The notes: generated by a model not told the origin, from the sequence alone. 64,000 nucleotides of DNA from JANQSS01 sp965249735 (GCA_965249735.1 CBDFMS010000024.1:496001-560000), one strand, 5' to 3'. Counted from the stretch's first letter, positions 37,797 to 48,624 are shown. Program-made: numbers and translations.

Positions 37797-38360
37797 TTAT
37801 TTTGCACGCTCCAGATATTGTCCGGTTCGCGTGTCGATTTTGATTTTTTCACCTTCATTTATAAATAGAGGAACCCGAATTTCAGCTCCAGTTTCCACAG
37901 TTGCAGGCTTGAGCGTATTTGTTGCCGTATCACCTTTTACACCTGGTTCGGTATAGGTGATCTGAAGAACAATATGCTGCGGCATTTCAAGTGTCAGAGG
38001 AACACCCGTTTCTGCTTGTATCAATATTTCTACATCAGAACCTTCTTTTAACAACGTCGGACGTTCGATCATCTCTTCCTGGATCGATATCTGTTCATAT
38101 GTTTCATTATTCATAAAATGATAACCCATATCATCTTTGTAGAGGTATTGAAATTTTTGTCTCTCAATACGGACTGGAAAAATTTTATGGCCGGCCGAAA
38201 ATGTGTTATCCAGTACCTTTCCGCTGGTCAGGCTTTTAAGTTTTGTTCGGACGAATGCATTGCCTTTACCTGGCTTAACATGCTGAAACCCCACTACTGT
38301 GAAGATGTCATTGTTAAATTCGATACAAAGACCGTTTCTGATATCTGACGTGTTTGCCAT
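37797..38360 (-). CDS. efp: Elongation factor P
   Basis: Relieves ribosome stalling at polyproline runs. The 187-residue protein has the KOW-like N-terminal domain with QHVKPGKGNAFVRTKLK, containing the Lys that is modified in some species, then OB-type domains ending in the IDTRTGQYLERAK signature. Size is canonical. It is first gene of efp-accB-accC; fabH lies 176 bases upstream. Confidence 0.96.
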   Translation of the reverse strand: MANTSDIRNGLCIEFNNDIFTVVGFQHVKPGKGNAFVRTKLKSLTSGKVLDNTFSAGHKIFPVRIERQKFQYLYKDDMGYHFMNNETYEQISIQEEMIERPTLLKEGSDVEILIQAETGVPLTLEMPQHIVLQITYTEPGVKGDTATNTLKPATVETGAEIRVPLFINEGEKIKIDTRTGQYLERAK

Positions 38361-38401
38361 GATGCTTATGCAATTTATAAAATAATGGTGAAGAAAGCCC
38401 G

Positions 38402-38409
38402 CAAATATA
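38402..38409 (-). promoter_or_regulatory. Candidate -7 element for efp-accB-accC
   Basis: Minus-strand TATATTTG is an exact TAnnTTTG match, 42 bases before the efp ATG. It would let efp and the accBC genes be transcribed apart from fabH. Confidence 0.42.
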
Positions 38410-38536
38410 GCACATTTAGTTATCGGACTATTTTACTCAAAAAAATAATGTCTTATTGCAGATAGAAGTTCCTCAAATCATCATACTCTTTCTAGGGACA
38501 CAAACTTGAAAGCTTAATCAAGTCCGCAGGCCCTTG

Positions 38537-39526
38537 TTAGTCATAAGCCCAAATGAAGTCACAAGCTCCCCATGTGAACCCTCCACCAAAAGCGGTAAAC
38601 ACTATTCTATCGCCCTTTTTTAACCTCTTTTCATAGTCCCAAATACAAAGAGGCAATGTGGCTGCTGTTGTGTTCCCGTATCGCTGAATATTGACCATGA
38701 CTTTGTCCATTGGAATATCAATCATCGATGCGACGGTTTGAAGAATACGCATGTTGGCTTGATGTGGGACCAACCAATCAATATTCTCGATCGTCATATT
38801 TCGTCTTGTCATCAATGTCGTCACTGCATTGGACATTTCTTTCACAGCAGATTTGAAAACCGGTCTTCCATCTTGTGTGACAAAATGTTCGCGATTCCGG
38901 ACAGTCTCCAAGCTCGCAGGTTTCTTGGACCCTCCCGCTTCCATATGTAAAAACTTTCGACCAGCACCATCAGAACGTAGAATGGCATCCTGAAATCCTA
39001 ATCCTTCTTCTCCTCGTTCGATAAGCACAGCTCCGGCTGCATCACCAAAAATGATACACGTTGCACGGTCTTGGTAATCAATAATTGAACTCATCATATC
39101 AGCACCAACGACGACAACCTTTCGATACATCCCTGATTGAATATATTGAGCCGCTGTAACCAAAGAATATAAAAATCCTGAGCAGGCCGCATTAATATCA
39201 AATCCAAAGGAGTTTTTAGCACCTACTTTATCTGCAATGGTATTAGCCGTGTCAGGAAATACTCTATCTGCCGTTACAGTAGCACATATGATTAAATCCA
39301 CTTCGTCTGCAACCAGCCCGGTTTTGTTCATTAGATCTTTGACAGCTTCAGCTCCCATATCAGAAGTTGCCCATCCTGGGGTTTTCAAAATTCGCCGTTC
39401 CTCAATTCCAGTTCGACTTCTTATCCATTCGTCATTGGTGTCGACCATGGATTCTAAATCCTTGTTCGTCAGAATGTCATCGGGGAGATAGCCGCCCACT
39501 CCAGAAATTATTGCCGGATATTGCAT
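38537..39526 (-). CDS. fabH: 3-oxoacyl-[acyl-carrier-protein] synthase III
   Basis: Condenses acetyl-CoA with malonyl-ACP to start fatty acid synthesis. The 329-residue thiolase-fold protein has Cys115 (AACSGFLY), the His in VPHQANMRI and the Asn in YGNTTAATLP. The active-site set and the length fit FabH. It lies upstream of efp on the same strand, 176 bases away. Confidence 0.95.
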   Translation of the reverse strand: MQYPAIISGVGGYLPDDILTNKDLESMVDTNDEWIRSRTGIEERRILKTPGWATSDMGAEAVKDLMNKTGLVADEVDLIICATVTADRVFPDTANTIADKVGAKNSFGFDINAACSGFLYSLVTAAQYIQSGMYRKVVVVGADMMSSIIDYQDRATCIIFGDAAGAVLIERGEEGLGFQDAILRSDGAGRKFLHMEAGGSKKPASLETVRNREHFVTQDGRPVFKSAVKEMSNAVTTLMTRRNMTIENIDWLVPHQANMRILQTVASMIDIPMDKVMVNIQRYGNTTAATLPLCIWDYEKRLKKGDRIVFTAFGGGFTWGACDFIWAYD

Positions 39527-39751
39527 AGGTCAGATTTTAAGAGGAGCGAAAGGTACAAATTCTTTGATTCATGACCACTGATAAAAAAAATATCAATCAA
39601 AAAATATTTTCATATATTATTGAATTATAAATAATTACACATAATTTATTTTATATATATAAATTAGACTCTTTAAAATGAATGATCATGGTATGGAATT
39701 TGTCATGTTCATTGTAGCCGTAGCAGTTGTAAACCGACAAATGCACCGCAA

Positions 39752-40558
39752 ATGAGAAAGTCTATTGTCCTAATACTCGTATTTAATATTGCCATTCTTG
39801 GCATGACTGACTTGTATGCAGACGGACATGACCCCGGTTTATCTTACCTTAAAGCCAAGCAACAAGCTGAGCAAAATGATATGAAATACGTACTGTATTT
39901 CAAGGCTGACTGGTGTTCACCATGTAAGTGGATGGAGGAAACAACGTTTGAGGATGAGCGATTTAAAGAAGCAAGAGAAAATCAATTTATTTTCGTGTCC
40001 TTGGATATTGACGCCTTCGAAGGATATGCATTGAAGGCATATTTTCAAGTGTACGCTTTACCAACAATGATTGTCTTTAACCCAAAGCATGAAATTGTAA
40101 ATCGTAGGGAAGGGTCTTTGAATGTCAACGCTTTTCTCAAAATGTTAGAGGAAGACAAATCGGACCAATTAGCGATTAAAAATGAAAATCCGCTGATCAA
40201 TTTTCGGCCTTCAGCCTTAAATGTGTCGAAGTCTAAAACAGATATCCATGACAATACTCCAATATTGGAAAATCAATTAGAATCGACTAATGAACTTTTT
40301 CTTTCCACTATCAAATATGGTGTACAAATAGGCGCATTTTCATCTTATAATAATGCAAAATCTATTTTGGAAAAAGCAAGTCGATACACTACAGAACGAG
40401 TAGAAATAACAACGACTCCGAAAGATGATTTAATTATTTACAAAGTTCATGTTGGTCGTCTAAATTCAATTGAGGATGCAGAACTACTTCAGAAGTCGTT
40501 ATCATCCTATGGAATTAATGGTATGGTAAAGTTTGTTAATACAAATTCCAAAAGCTAA
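39752..40558 (+). CDS. Secreted thioredoxin-fold protein with C-terminal SPOR domain
   Basis: The 268-residue protein has a signal peptide (about residues 1-24), a thioredoxin-like domain (about 27-135) with the redox motif WCSPC at residues 54-58 and cis-Pro in ALPTMIVF, a Ser/Asn-rich linker, and a SPOR domain (about 187-262, YGVQIGAFSSYNNA). SPOR domains bind septal peptidoglycan stripped of stem peptides; thioredoxin folds of this type act on disulphides. A periplasmic, septum-localised disulphide reductase or isomerase is an inference. The gene is followed by a strong bidirectional terminator. Confidence 0.86.
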   Translation: MRKSIVLILVFNIAILGMTDLYADGHDPGLSYLKAKQQAEQNDMKYVLYFKADWCSPCKWMEETTFEDERFKEARENQFIFVSLDIDAFEGYALKAYFQVYALPTMIVFNPKHEIVNRREGSLNVNAFLKMLEEDKSDQLAIKNENPLINFRPSALNVSKSKTDIHDNTPILENQLESTNELFLSTIKYGVQIGAFSSYNNAKSILEKASRYTTERVEITTTPKDDLIIYKVHVGRLNSIEDAELLQKSLSSYGINGMVKFVNTNSKS

Positions 40559-40598
40559 TTAATTGCTTTTGACAAAATACGTCGCTTAAATTAAGACA

Positions 40599-40638
40599 AA
40601 AAAAGCCGTTTTCAATAATATTTGAAAACGGCTTTTTT
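40599..40638. terminator. Bidirectional intrinsic terminator
   Basis: A perfect 17-bp stem, AAAAAAGCCGTTTTCAA, with a 6-base loop and T-run on both strands. It sits between the convergent thioredoxin-SPOR gene and the giant T9SS gene and should stop transcription from both. Confidence 0.9.
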
Positions 40639-40652
40639 ATTAGATTATATAT

Positions 40653-43600
40653 CTATCGCAGAAGCGTAAATTCTCCTTTAATAATCTTTTTAACACCTGT
40701 AATAAACTCAACCTCGGCATAATAAACGTATACACCAGTAGGCGCTAATTCATCCTGCCAGACACCATCCCAGGCGAAAGTGGGATCAATTGTCAACGAA
40801 GGAGGAATGTCTGATCGCTCAAACATACGCTCGCCCCATCGGTTGTAAATAGCAAATGAAGAAATTGCAGCTACCGACTCTGGATTTGCAAAAATATAAA
40901 TCCGGTTATTTTGTGGATTACTGGACGAAGGATACATAGCGGTTGGAATATAAATCCGTTCTGCAAATTTTACTACAACCAATACGTTATCTTGTTCCAC
41001 ACAGCCATTTGTATTAATAATAGTCAAATTAACACTGTATTGTCCTAAATCCGGAACAAATTGTTGATACAATTGACCTTGATTTGCCGTGTCGTATAAA
41101 GGCGTCCACGTAATTGATTGAGTCAGCGAATCTGATAAATCGGTAATACCGTTTACATAAGCAGTGTCGCCAAATTCAATTAATATAGTTTCCCCAAGAT
41201 CTACAAAGAAATCAATTGCTTCAGTTAGAATTACAGTTTCATTGTGGATACATCCATTATTATCTGTTATGACAATGTCATAGACACCGTGACCCAAATC
41301 AGTCATTGAAGGTTGCGTGCCAAAATCAACCCCACCATTAAATGAATACATGAATGGTGATGTTCCTCCATTGACACTGGTAATATTAATTTGACCATCA
41401 TCCAAACCATCGCATCCTGGTTGTCTCAGTTCAATAGTTGCTCCACTAATGACACTATCATCTTCATCCACTTGAACAGTTGCAGTAGAAATACAACCAT
41501 TTGTGTTATTGGTTACCTCAATTTCATAAACTCCGGGAGCATCTACAACAATATCCCGACCGTTTGCGCTACCAACAATATTCCCGTTAGCACCTACAAC
41601 AGACCAGCTATAACTGATATTTCCTCCTTGCGCGGATCCTTGCCCGGTTACATTTACCTGCGTAGTATTACAATCAAGTAATTCGGCTACTGAGGCGTTG
41701 GCTACAGGATCTGTGACATCTTCACTTACTGTAATCGTTTCTGAAATCATACAACCATTCGCATCATCTATAAGTGTCAATGTGTATGTACCGATTTGAT
41801 CAACTAAAATGGTCAGAGTGGTATCAGTTCCAACAATACCAGGTCCTGACCAAACATATCGTATAGTAGGTCCGGTATCAGATCCAACTCCGGAAACAGA
41901 AACTTGTAATCGATTACAAGTCAGCTGCTGTGGTTGTTGGATAGTTGCCTCCGGAACGTCGTCAGATTGATCAATCGTAATGCTTTCACTCGACGCACAT
42001 CCTGCAATACGGTGGCTCAGTGTCACGGTATATGTTCCCGGTGAGTTAATACGCGGATTGATTAAATTTTCATCACCTGACTGTATTAATCCATTCGAAG
42101 TTGTCCAGACCACATCGTAATCATTTATGTCGTCACTGGATGAGACGCCTAACATCATCTGTAGGATAAGACAGGTAAATTCTTCTTCAGATTTCGAAAT
42201 GATTGGCACAGTCCGATCATACCAGGTAACTGGTAATGGGGGAGAGATACTGATACAAGGGTCAGTATAATCTACATTCCCACCAAAGCTCTCAGTACCA
42301 AGGACGGCGCTGATGTAATATGTTGTTCCGCGCGTCATAGGAGGGTCCATAAAGCCAAATACACCAGATGGACTTTCTGCAAGGATAGAATTTAGCGGAT
42401 CGTTGATATCGCTATAAAGAATAAAAATCAAGACATCATTTCCATCTGCCGTCTCGAATGTAGCATCATAGTTTACCGATGTTACATCTTCCACACAAAG
42501 ATTCAATGGTGTGTCATCAAGGTTTCCGATACCGGTAAAACAGCCACAGTCATGCAGAGTATCCAATACTACGGTATCACACATAAATCCATCCGACAAC
42601 CGAATTGAAATGGGCTGATTCGAAGGAAATTCACGCGAAGTGAACGTATTACCTACGATTTGACCAAGAGGTAAACCGTTTTCATCAAAAATGACATACG
42701 TAGCCACATCGCCATCAAAAATGTTGAATGATATGGTGTATCCGTCATAATTGGCATTGCATGTGAAGACGATGGAGCTCATGTCAATTTCAGGTCGCTT
42801 CACAAAAGGAATACAGACATCTCCAAATGAGGTACATAGATTTCCTACTTCCGTCCAACGGAAGCAGTAGGTTCCATATTCTGTTACGGAAACATTGGTC
42901 ATCCTCATGTTCGGTGTACTAATCGTGGCAATGCCCGGGCCTGTCGAAATAGGACTGATTTCCCAAAAACCTCCATTACCCGTACCATCTGATTCAAGGA
43001 CAATGCTCAGTCCGCAAACGGTGTCAGGAACCAATAATGGCAAACAATTACAATCTGCAATTTGTAATGGAACGACTAACTCACACCCGTTTCCATCCAC
43101 AAAGAATAAAGTATCAACCGCTGTCATTGGCAATAGAATACCTGTCAGTTCGTATTCATTTCCGATAACCGTGCCGCGACCATTTGTTTCTGCAAATGGT
43201 CCTACGCCGTTGAGTTGGAAATTAAAGGTCAACTCGGTTTGGGCCATGTTACAGGAAGGCACTGGTGTCGTATTGATTGGATTACAATAAAACTCTATGG
43301 TGACGGTGCTTGTATCGTGGCATATTTGATTGATTTCTACCCACCTCAATTTAACAACACCACAACCAAGGGCTGTCAATCCGCTGTTTGGCGAAGTTTG
43401 ATCAGAAAATGTCACATTCGTCGTTGATGTGACGATCTCCCAGGATCCAGGATAGTTGATATTCAGTGCATTTAATTGATAGAAATCATCACATGTGGCA
43501 TCATCGACTCCGGCATTCGGAGCAGGTATTTCATACCAAACAACCGGTTGGCCGGGTGCTAGTTGTGTACATCTATGATCTAGATCCACTGTACTGCCTA

Positions 43601-46600
43601 ATGCATTACCTGCTAATATGGAGACATAATAAATGACATCGTATTGGATAGCTCCACCATTGGTCAAACAAAATTCGCCTGTATGGTTTTCTTCTATGAC
43701 ACTGCCTAACACGTCCGTGTTACTCGAGTGAAGGACATAGACAAACGTATCATTTGCATCGAGGACAGCATCTGAAAATGCCGACACCTGGATACACGTT
43801 TCTCCACAGCTTTCAATCAGATTTAAATTCATGACAGCTGGTTCAGTCAGGCACGCACATTCCTGTGTCAATACCCATGAACCCACGCATCCCTGATCAT
43901 CTGTTATAAGCACGAGAGTAGTATCGCCCTGATTAATCGGGTCTGATGTAAATGTCATTCCGCTTAAGGTTCCATTGTTGGACGTAACGACAAAAGGGGC
44001 TATACCACCTGCAAAATCAAATACAGCCATATAGGTCTCATGGACCTCGTCACACTGATAGGCTATGCTGCCATCAAGCGACATGGGCTCGATAAAATCG
44101 ATCTCTACATAGCTGGTGTCATTGCAACCATATGCGAATGTTATCCAACCAAAAGTGTATTCTCCTTTCTCTATGATTGTAACATCAGTAGATGGAGAAT
44201 TCACATCACCAAAAATGGGGATGCTGGCACCAATCGGGCCATCAGCGGGAAACCATGTACCGATACTGTTTCCGGCATTTAACATATAAGTATTCGTGCA
44301 TTCTTCGTCGTCCAGACCGGGATCACCTGGTGGAGGTAAAACCACCACAACTTCTTTACACCGTTCAGGACTATTCGAACATGGATGAAGCGCCGTTACA
44401 CAAATAAGACCCGTAACAGCTTCAGAAAAGGTAAACGAGCTCGTAAATTCTGTTATTTCTTCACGGGTTGCGCCGGGGAAGTTTGAAAGATCCCAGAAGT
44501 AATCAATTGGAGCCGGCCACACATCGTTGTCTTCCGGGACAAAAGGCAAAATCGTAAATTCAAATTCCGGCCCAATACAGACCGTGTCAGGTCCAATAAT
44601 CGACACATCTGGAATGAAATCCAGAAGAACAAGGTCCACATCAAAGGGTCCGAATATACATCCACCGGCCGGATGACCACCTTTTGTCATAGTCACATGA
44701 ACCTCAAATGATTGTTCGTTAGTCTCAAAATCATCGAAATCTATGACGAGACAAATGCTGTCAGTTCCAACGGTATCAAGGAAAGGCAGTCGCACCCATG
44801 TGTAATGAATTTCTACATCCGGATATAGATTTGGATCAGGAGCGAAGAAAGGATTTCCACCGACCATCAAAGGACAAACGGTGATGACACTATCAACACA
44901 ATTTACGTGCAATTGGTCCAATGGAGGCCTTACCACGTCATATATGATAATTGCATCCAGAGAATAGAGATCCAAAATGAAAAAGCTATCGCACATTCCT
45001 CCATGTGAAAGTTGCCGATTAAGTTCAAAATCCTCCAGCACACCGGTGGTGGCATTTATGGGGATAGGATCATTGCTCCAAAAGGTAAACGGAGCGTCGT
45101 CAACACATATGACCGTGTCGATAGGCGTTGGATTATCGTCATTTTCTTCTAGTATTTCTAAATATAGATAGGCTTCTACCTCACAACCAGCAAGATTTGT
45201 TGCCAAAGCTTGATAGGCATATTGTCCGCCTTCTTCACTATCAAATGGAGGATCAAATGGAAGCGGTTCGCCAAATGGTCCCAGCCAAACGTAAGGATCA
45301 CCTTCACAAATTGTATCATAAGTGATAAAAGGATCTAATGCTGCTACCACAACCTGGACACAAACGGGATCTGTAGAATCACAAAAATTTGAAGCGAAAA
45401 AGCACACATCGTAAATTCCGGGAAGAGGAAAATCGATGAACTCCTCCAAATCATTCGTTCCATCGACAATTGGTTCTCCATTTACGGTCCAGTCATATCG
45501 ACAAGCGCCAACAACATCTTCATCAATAGCAAATCGTACATCTTCTGCTCCGGCACAAATAGTATCGCCTTCAAATGGGAAAGCTGTCGGATCCCATTCA
45601 GGTTCCGGTAATGTTACACCGTCTAAAGAAGGTGGATCTGCACCCTGGAGAACATTGATTTCGATCGTACACAAGTCACCAGCCCAACCATCAAAGACAA
45701 TTCCGTAAACATGACCAAACTCTGTTGGCACTGTAAATATGGGAGCCGAACCGGGAGGTTGCGGAGTCTCTGAATAAATGCAATTCGCAAGTGGAGGTCC
45801 TAAATCTGATGCCGGACAGAAGGGCTCATTTGGTCCAAGGTCCGTCGTACAGTCGATTTCGTACATTTCAATTTGAACACCTGTACCTGTTTGACAATCA
45901 CTCACTTGCACTTGAATGGACAAATTATCAGCACCCGCAACAAAAGAAAACCAGTTAGGGTCGTGCAAGAATACACTACATCCCGGCCAATTTTCATCCG
46001 CGCTGTTCACCTCCATGTTCATACAATAAGCGTCCAAAGCAGCTAATCCACATAATGGGGTAGTCTGACAATAGGATGAAGGAGGCGTTGGTGAGCTACA
46101 CATTCCATCATTGTCTATACAAATATCAAATGTATCAGACTCCGTTTCACCACCTTGAAATGTAATGTACATGAGATAATTATTGCCAATGGTTAAGGCG
46201 TTGTTTCCGGGTTCACCGAAGTCAGCTCCAAAAGGCACTGTCTCACACATGACAAATGATATCGTATCGATACAGTTATTAAAATTCATTAGTAATATCG
46301 TCGGATTGTTGCCGGCATTATCTTCGATAACGAGATCCGTTCCGATAGCTGTGAATTGATACCAAACACCATCATCTTCTGTGGTGTCAAGCATACATGG
46401 AAGTAGTAAAGGATCAAAATTTGACCAATATGTCCCGTCCTGACTGGCATTAGTTGTCCATCCAACCAGACTCGAAGAGATCTCAGGGCAATCGAGAAAG
46501 CCATCAATCGGAATGGCGTTTTCACATAAATCATTTGGAGGAGGCTCGGGAATATTGACACATAAATCAAAACTGTCAGTAGCCATCCAACCACCGGGAA

Positions 46601-48320
46601 ATGCTACCATAAGTAGATATACCTGTCCTACATTAAATAGATCATCAGGATCATCTTCTGCTGAGAAGGTAAATGGCATATCATCGCAAATAATCAGTTC
46701 TGCACCATTCATACATTCATTATATGTGAGTATAGCAAAACTTGGATTACCACCCATATTGTCGTTGATTTCAAAATCAACACCCGGAGCAGTAAATGTA
46801 TACCACACGGCTTCGTCCACGAAGGGGTCGAAGCAATCAGGAGTGACGCCCGGGGCATTTGGAGGCCAGACATATTGATTCAATGCAGCTGTTTGGTACG
46901 GCGTTGAATAATTCGTAGTCCCTAACACAGAACCTGTTGACGCCGGACAATCCACGAAATTCGTAATGTCGATTGCATTGATACAAATATCATTTGGAGG
47001 AGGTGGAGGATTTTCAACACAAATCGAGAAATCTTCATCCAATCCGCCATCAAAACCAACCCACATCCACAGTTGCATAGGGACTTCATCGAGGGCCAGG
47101 AAATTATTTGTTGGATTACCGGTGGCGTCATTCGTTGAACCTAAATCAATAGGTGTCTGACCGCAATACACCGGGTTACCACCAAGTGGACAGCCATCAT
47201 ATAATATAATATAAGGATCCTCAGTACCCGAACTTTCTATGATCAGGTCATGTCCTTCTGATGTGAATGTATACCATATGCCTTCCCAGCCATTAGCCGC
47301 CGCAGGTATGCATGTACCTGCTACCACCTGGTCATCCGGGAAAGCGCCATATATGGTGCCTTCGACCGGATCAGCACCACCAATCACACAATGAATGTTT
47401 GCCTGAATGTTGATTGCATTCACACATTCATCATTGACGGGAGGCACAGGATTATCGATACACAATTCAAAATCCTCTTCCAGTCCGCCATCAAATCCAA
47501 CCCACATATGATATTGTTGGCCTATAGTCAACAGATTATCTCCATCAGGAGCGGTTGTTAAATCTACAGGTGTTTGACCACAATAGATAAATGTTCCTCC
47601 GGCGCATCCGGCGTCGTGCAAGATGATATGTGGAGCATTTCCGCCAATATCATCAACTACAAAATCATATCCTTGAGCTGTAAAGCTATACCATACGCCT
47701 TCCCATGAATTCGTTCCGGGATTTAGACATCCGGGATAATCCCAACCATCAGGTGATGAAAAAGCCGTAGTTCCGGTGACAGTGCTACTGGATCCTGTAA
47801 CACATTCCAGACTTCCGGTTATATCAATTGCATTTGCGCAAAGATCATTTGCCGGAGCAGGTGGATTCGAAATGCAAATATCATATGTATTTGTTCCCCC
47901 CTGATAGCCAATCCATAAGAGGTAAAAGTCTCCAGTCGTAAGGATGTCATCACCTTCGGCTGTTTGATCCAGAATATCGAGTTGTTGACAAATGATGTAT
48001 GCCGCAGAGGCACAATTATCAGGTAAGATAGCCACATATGGTGCATTCACATGTCCACTCATATCCAGAATTTCGATATCCGGACCTTGGGCTTGAAATC
48101 GATACCAGACCCCGGATTCAACTGTGGCATTGATACACCCTACGAAATTCACCGTCTCGGGCGTAGACCCAACAGTTGTCCCTGATACGTTCTGATTCGA
48201 AAGGGCACAATTGGTCTGTGCGTTGTTTAGCATCGTTGCAGAGGCACAATTATCTGACTGTGCATGAGCTATCCAGGAACAGAATCCAAAAGCAAAAAGA
48301 ATTAGTAGAAGTTTCTTCAT
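40653..48320 (-). CDS. Giant repeat-containing T9SS type B surface protein
   Basis: Predicted secreted adhesin-like protein of 2555 residues. A signal peptide (ending IAHAQ) is followed by five copies of a domain of about 140 residues, starting near 22, 157, 293, 441 and 594, each with a NDxCxNAI-type opening and a GVWYxFTAxG core. Cysteine-rich beta-sandwich segments follow. Near residues 2130-2370 lie Ig/PKD-like repeats (YVWSGPGIVG) and one SprB-like repeat. The C-terminal 98 residues form a type B sorting domain (IYIPTAMYPSSS, FAIYNRWGERMFER). Surface attachment or gliding-related function is inferred. A TAnnTTTG element lies upstream. Confidence 0.85.
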   Translation of the reverse strand: MKKLLLILFAFGFCSWIAHAQSDNCASATMLNNAQTNCALSNQNVSGTTVGSTPETVNFVGCINATVESGVWYRFQAQGPDIEILDMSGHVNAPYVAILPDNCASAAYIICQQLDILDQTAEGDDILTTGDFYLLWIGYQGGTNTYDICISNPPAPANDLCANAIDITGSLECVTGSSSTVTGTTAFSSPDGWDYPGCLNPGTNSWEGVWYSFTAQGYDFVVDDIGGNAPHIILHDAGCAGGTFIYCGQTPVDLTTAPDGDNLLTIGQQYHMWVGFDGGLEEDFELCIDNPVPPVNDECVNAINIQANIHCVIGGADPVEGTIYGAFPDDQVVAGTCIPAAANGWEGIWYTFTSEGHDLIIESSGTEDPYIILYDGCPLGGNPVYCGQTPIDLGSTNDATGNPTNNFLALDEVPMQLWMWVGFDGGLDEDFSICVENPPPPPNDICINAIDITNFVDCPASTGSVLGTTNYSTPYQTAALNQYVWPPNAPGVTPDCFDPFVDEAVWYTFTAPGVDFEINDNMGGNPSFAILTYNECMNGAELIICDDMPFTFSAEDDPDDLFNVGQVYLLMVAFPGGWMATDSFDLCVNIPEPPPNDLCENAIPIDGFLDCPEISSSLVGWTTNASQDGTYWSNFDPLLLPCMLDTTEDDGVWYQFTAIGTDLVIEDNAGNNPTILLMNFNNCIDTISFVMCETVPFGADFGEPGNNALTIGNNYLMYITFQGGETESDTFDICIDNDGMCSSPTPPSSYCQTTPLCGLAALDAYCMNMEVNSADENWPGCSVFLHDPNWFSFVAGADNLSIQVQVSDCQTGTGVQIEMYEIDCTTDLGPNEPFCPASDLGPPLANCIYSETPQPPGSAPIFTVPTEFGHVYGIVFDGWAGDLCTIEINVLQGADPPSLDGVTLPEPEWDPTAFPFEGDTICAGAEDVRFAIDEDVVGACRYDWTVNGEPIVDGTNDLEEFIDFPLPGIYDVCFFASNFCDSTDPVCVQVVVAALDPFITYDTICEGDPYVWLGPFGEPLPFDPPFDSEEGGQYAYQALATNLAGCEVEAYLYLEILEENDDNPTPIDTVICVDDAPFTFWSNDPIPINATTGVLEDFELNRQLSHGGMCDSFFILDLYSLDAIIIYDVVRPPLDQLHVNCVDSVITVCPLMVGGNPFFAPDPNLYPDVEIHYTWVRLPFLDTVGTDSICLVIDFDDFETNEQSFEVHVTMTKGGHPAGGCIFGPFDVDLVLLDFIPDVSIIGPDTVCIGPEFEFTILPFVPEDNDVWPAPIDYFWDLSNFPGATREEITEFTSSFTFSEAVTGLICVTALHPCSNSPERCKEVVVVLPPPGDPGLDDEECTNTYMLNAGNSIGTWFPADGPIGASIPIFGDVNSPSTDVTIIEKGEYTFGWITFAYGCNDTSYVEIDFIEPMSLDGSIAYQCDEVHETYMAVFDFAGGIAPFVVTSNNGTLSGMTFTSDPINQGDTTLVLITDDQGCVGSWVLTQECACLTEPAVMNLNLIESCGETCIQVSAFSDAVLDANDTFVYVLHSSNTDVLGSVIEENHTGEFCLTNGGAIQYDVIYYVSILAGNALGSTVDLDHRCTQLAPGQPVVWYEIPAPNAGVDDATCDDFYQLNALNINYPGSWEIVTSTTNVTFSDQTSPNSGLTALGCGVVKLRWVEINQICHDTSTVTIEFYCNPINTTPVPSCNMAQTELTFNFQLNGVGPFAETNGRGTVIGNEYELTGILLPMTAVDTLFFVDGNGCELVVPLQIADCNCLPLLVPDTVCGLSIVLESDGTGNGGFWEISPISTGPGIATISTPNMRMTNVSVTEYGTYCFRWTEVGNLCTSFGDVCIPFVKRPEIDMSSIVFTCNANYDGYTISFNIFDGDVATYVIFDENGLPLGQIVGNTFTSREFPSNQPISIRLSDGFMCDTVVLDTLHDCGCFTGIGNLDDTPLNLCVEDVTSVNYDATFETADGNDVLIFILYSDINDPLNSILAESPSGVFGFMDPPMTRGTTYYISAVLGTESFGGNVDYTDPCISISPPLPVTWYDRTVPIISKSEEEFTCLILQMMLGVSSSDDINDYDVVWTTSNGLIQSGDENLINPRINSPGTYTVTLSHRIAGCASSESITIDQSDDVPEATIQQPQQLTCNRLQVSVSGVGSDTGPTIRYVWSGPGIVGTDTTLTILVDQIGTYTLTLIDDANGCMISETITVSEDVTDPVANASVAELLDCNTTQVNVTGQGSAQGGNISYSWSVVGANGNIVGSANGRDIVVDAPGVYEIEVTNNTNGCISTATVQVDEDDSVISGATIELRQPGCDGLDDGQINITSVNGGTSPFMYSFNGGVDFGTQPSMTDLGHGVYDIVITDNNGCIHNETVILTEAIDFFVDLGETILIEFGDTAYVNGITDLSDSLTQSITWTPLYDTANQGQLYQQFVPDLGQYSVNLTIINTNGCVEQDNVLVVVKFAERIYIPTAMYPSSSNPQNNRIYIFANPESVAAISSFAIYNRWGERMFERSDIPPSLTIDPTFAWDGVWQDELAPTGVYVYYAEVEFITGVKKIIKGEFTLLR
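46540..48260 (-). repeat. Five tandem domain repeats in the giant T9SS protein
   Basis: Coordinates approximate the first five domain copies (residues about 22-730, period about 135-153 residues). Copies share NDxCxNAI, VWYxFTAxG and a later ILxDGCxxG/VFIxCGQTP-like block. They are divergent at the DNA level, so the duplication is old, in contrast to the array at 61.6 kb. Confidence 0.7.
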
Positions 48321-48624
48321 ATTGGGTTATTAAAATCGTTCACGTAAAAATTCGCAGGATATCATTTGGTAAAAGCCCACAAAGTTAGTGAATTATCTAA
48401 TCTCAGTAGGCCTTCTATGTAACTAAAGATGAAAGTGACAAGAGATTCATCCTTAGGACAATAAACGCAATGCCTTTGCATCGTCCAATTACAAATATTC
48501 CCCAGATAAAGACTCGTTTAGAACATCATTCGCTGCCTCGGAAGACTTGTCTGCCAAATTTATTTTTAATCAGGCGTCTTCATCTGAATGATGCGTATTT
48601 TCGTGCCGATAAAAGAGAGAAATA
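48321..48624. other. Intergenic region between the giant T9SS gene and hutI
   Basis: A 304-base gap between divergent genes, holding one TAnnTTTG match on the minus strand. No other RNA or coding feature is visible. Confidence 0.5.
48380..48387 (-). promoter_or_regulatory. Candidate -7 element for the giant T9SS gene
   Basis: Minus-strand TAACTTTG is an exact TAnnTTTG match, 60 bases before the ATG at 48320. No clear -33 box was found. Confidence 0.4.

Noticed and set aside
38500..38520. Small hairpin CTTGA...TCAAG downstream of fabH
   Set aside because: The stem is only 5-6 bases with no T-run, which is expected by chance.
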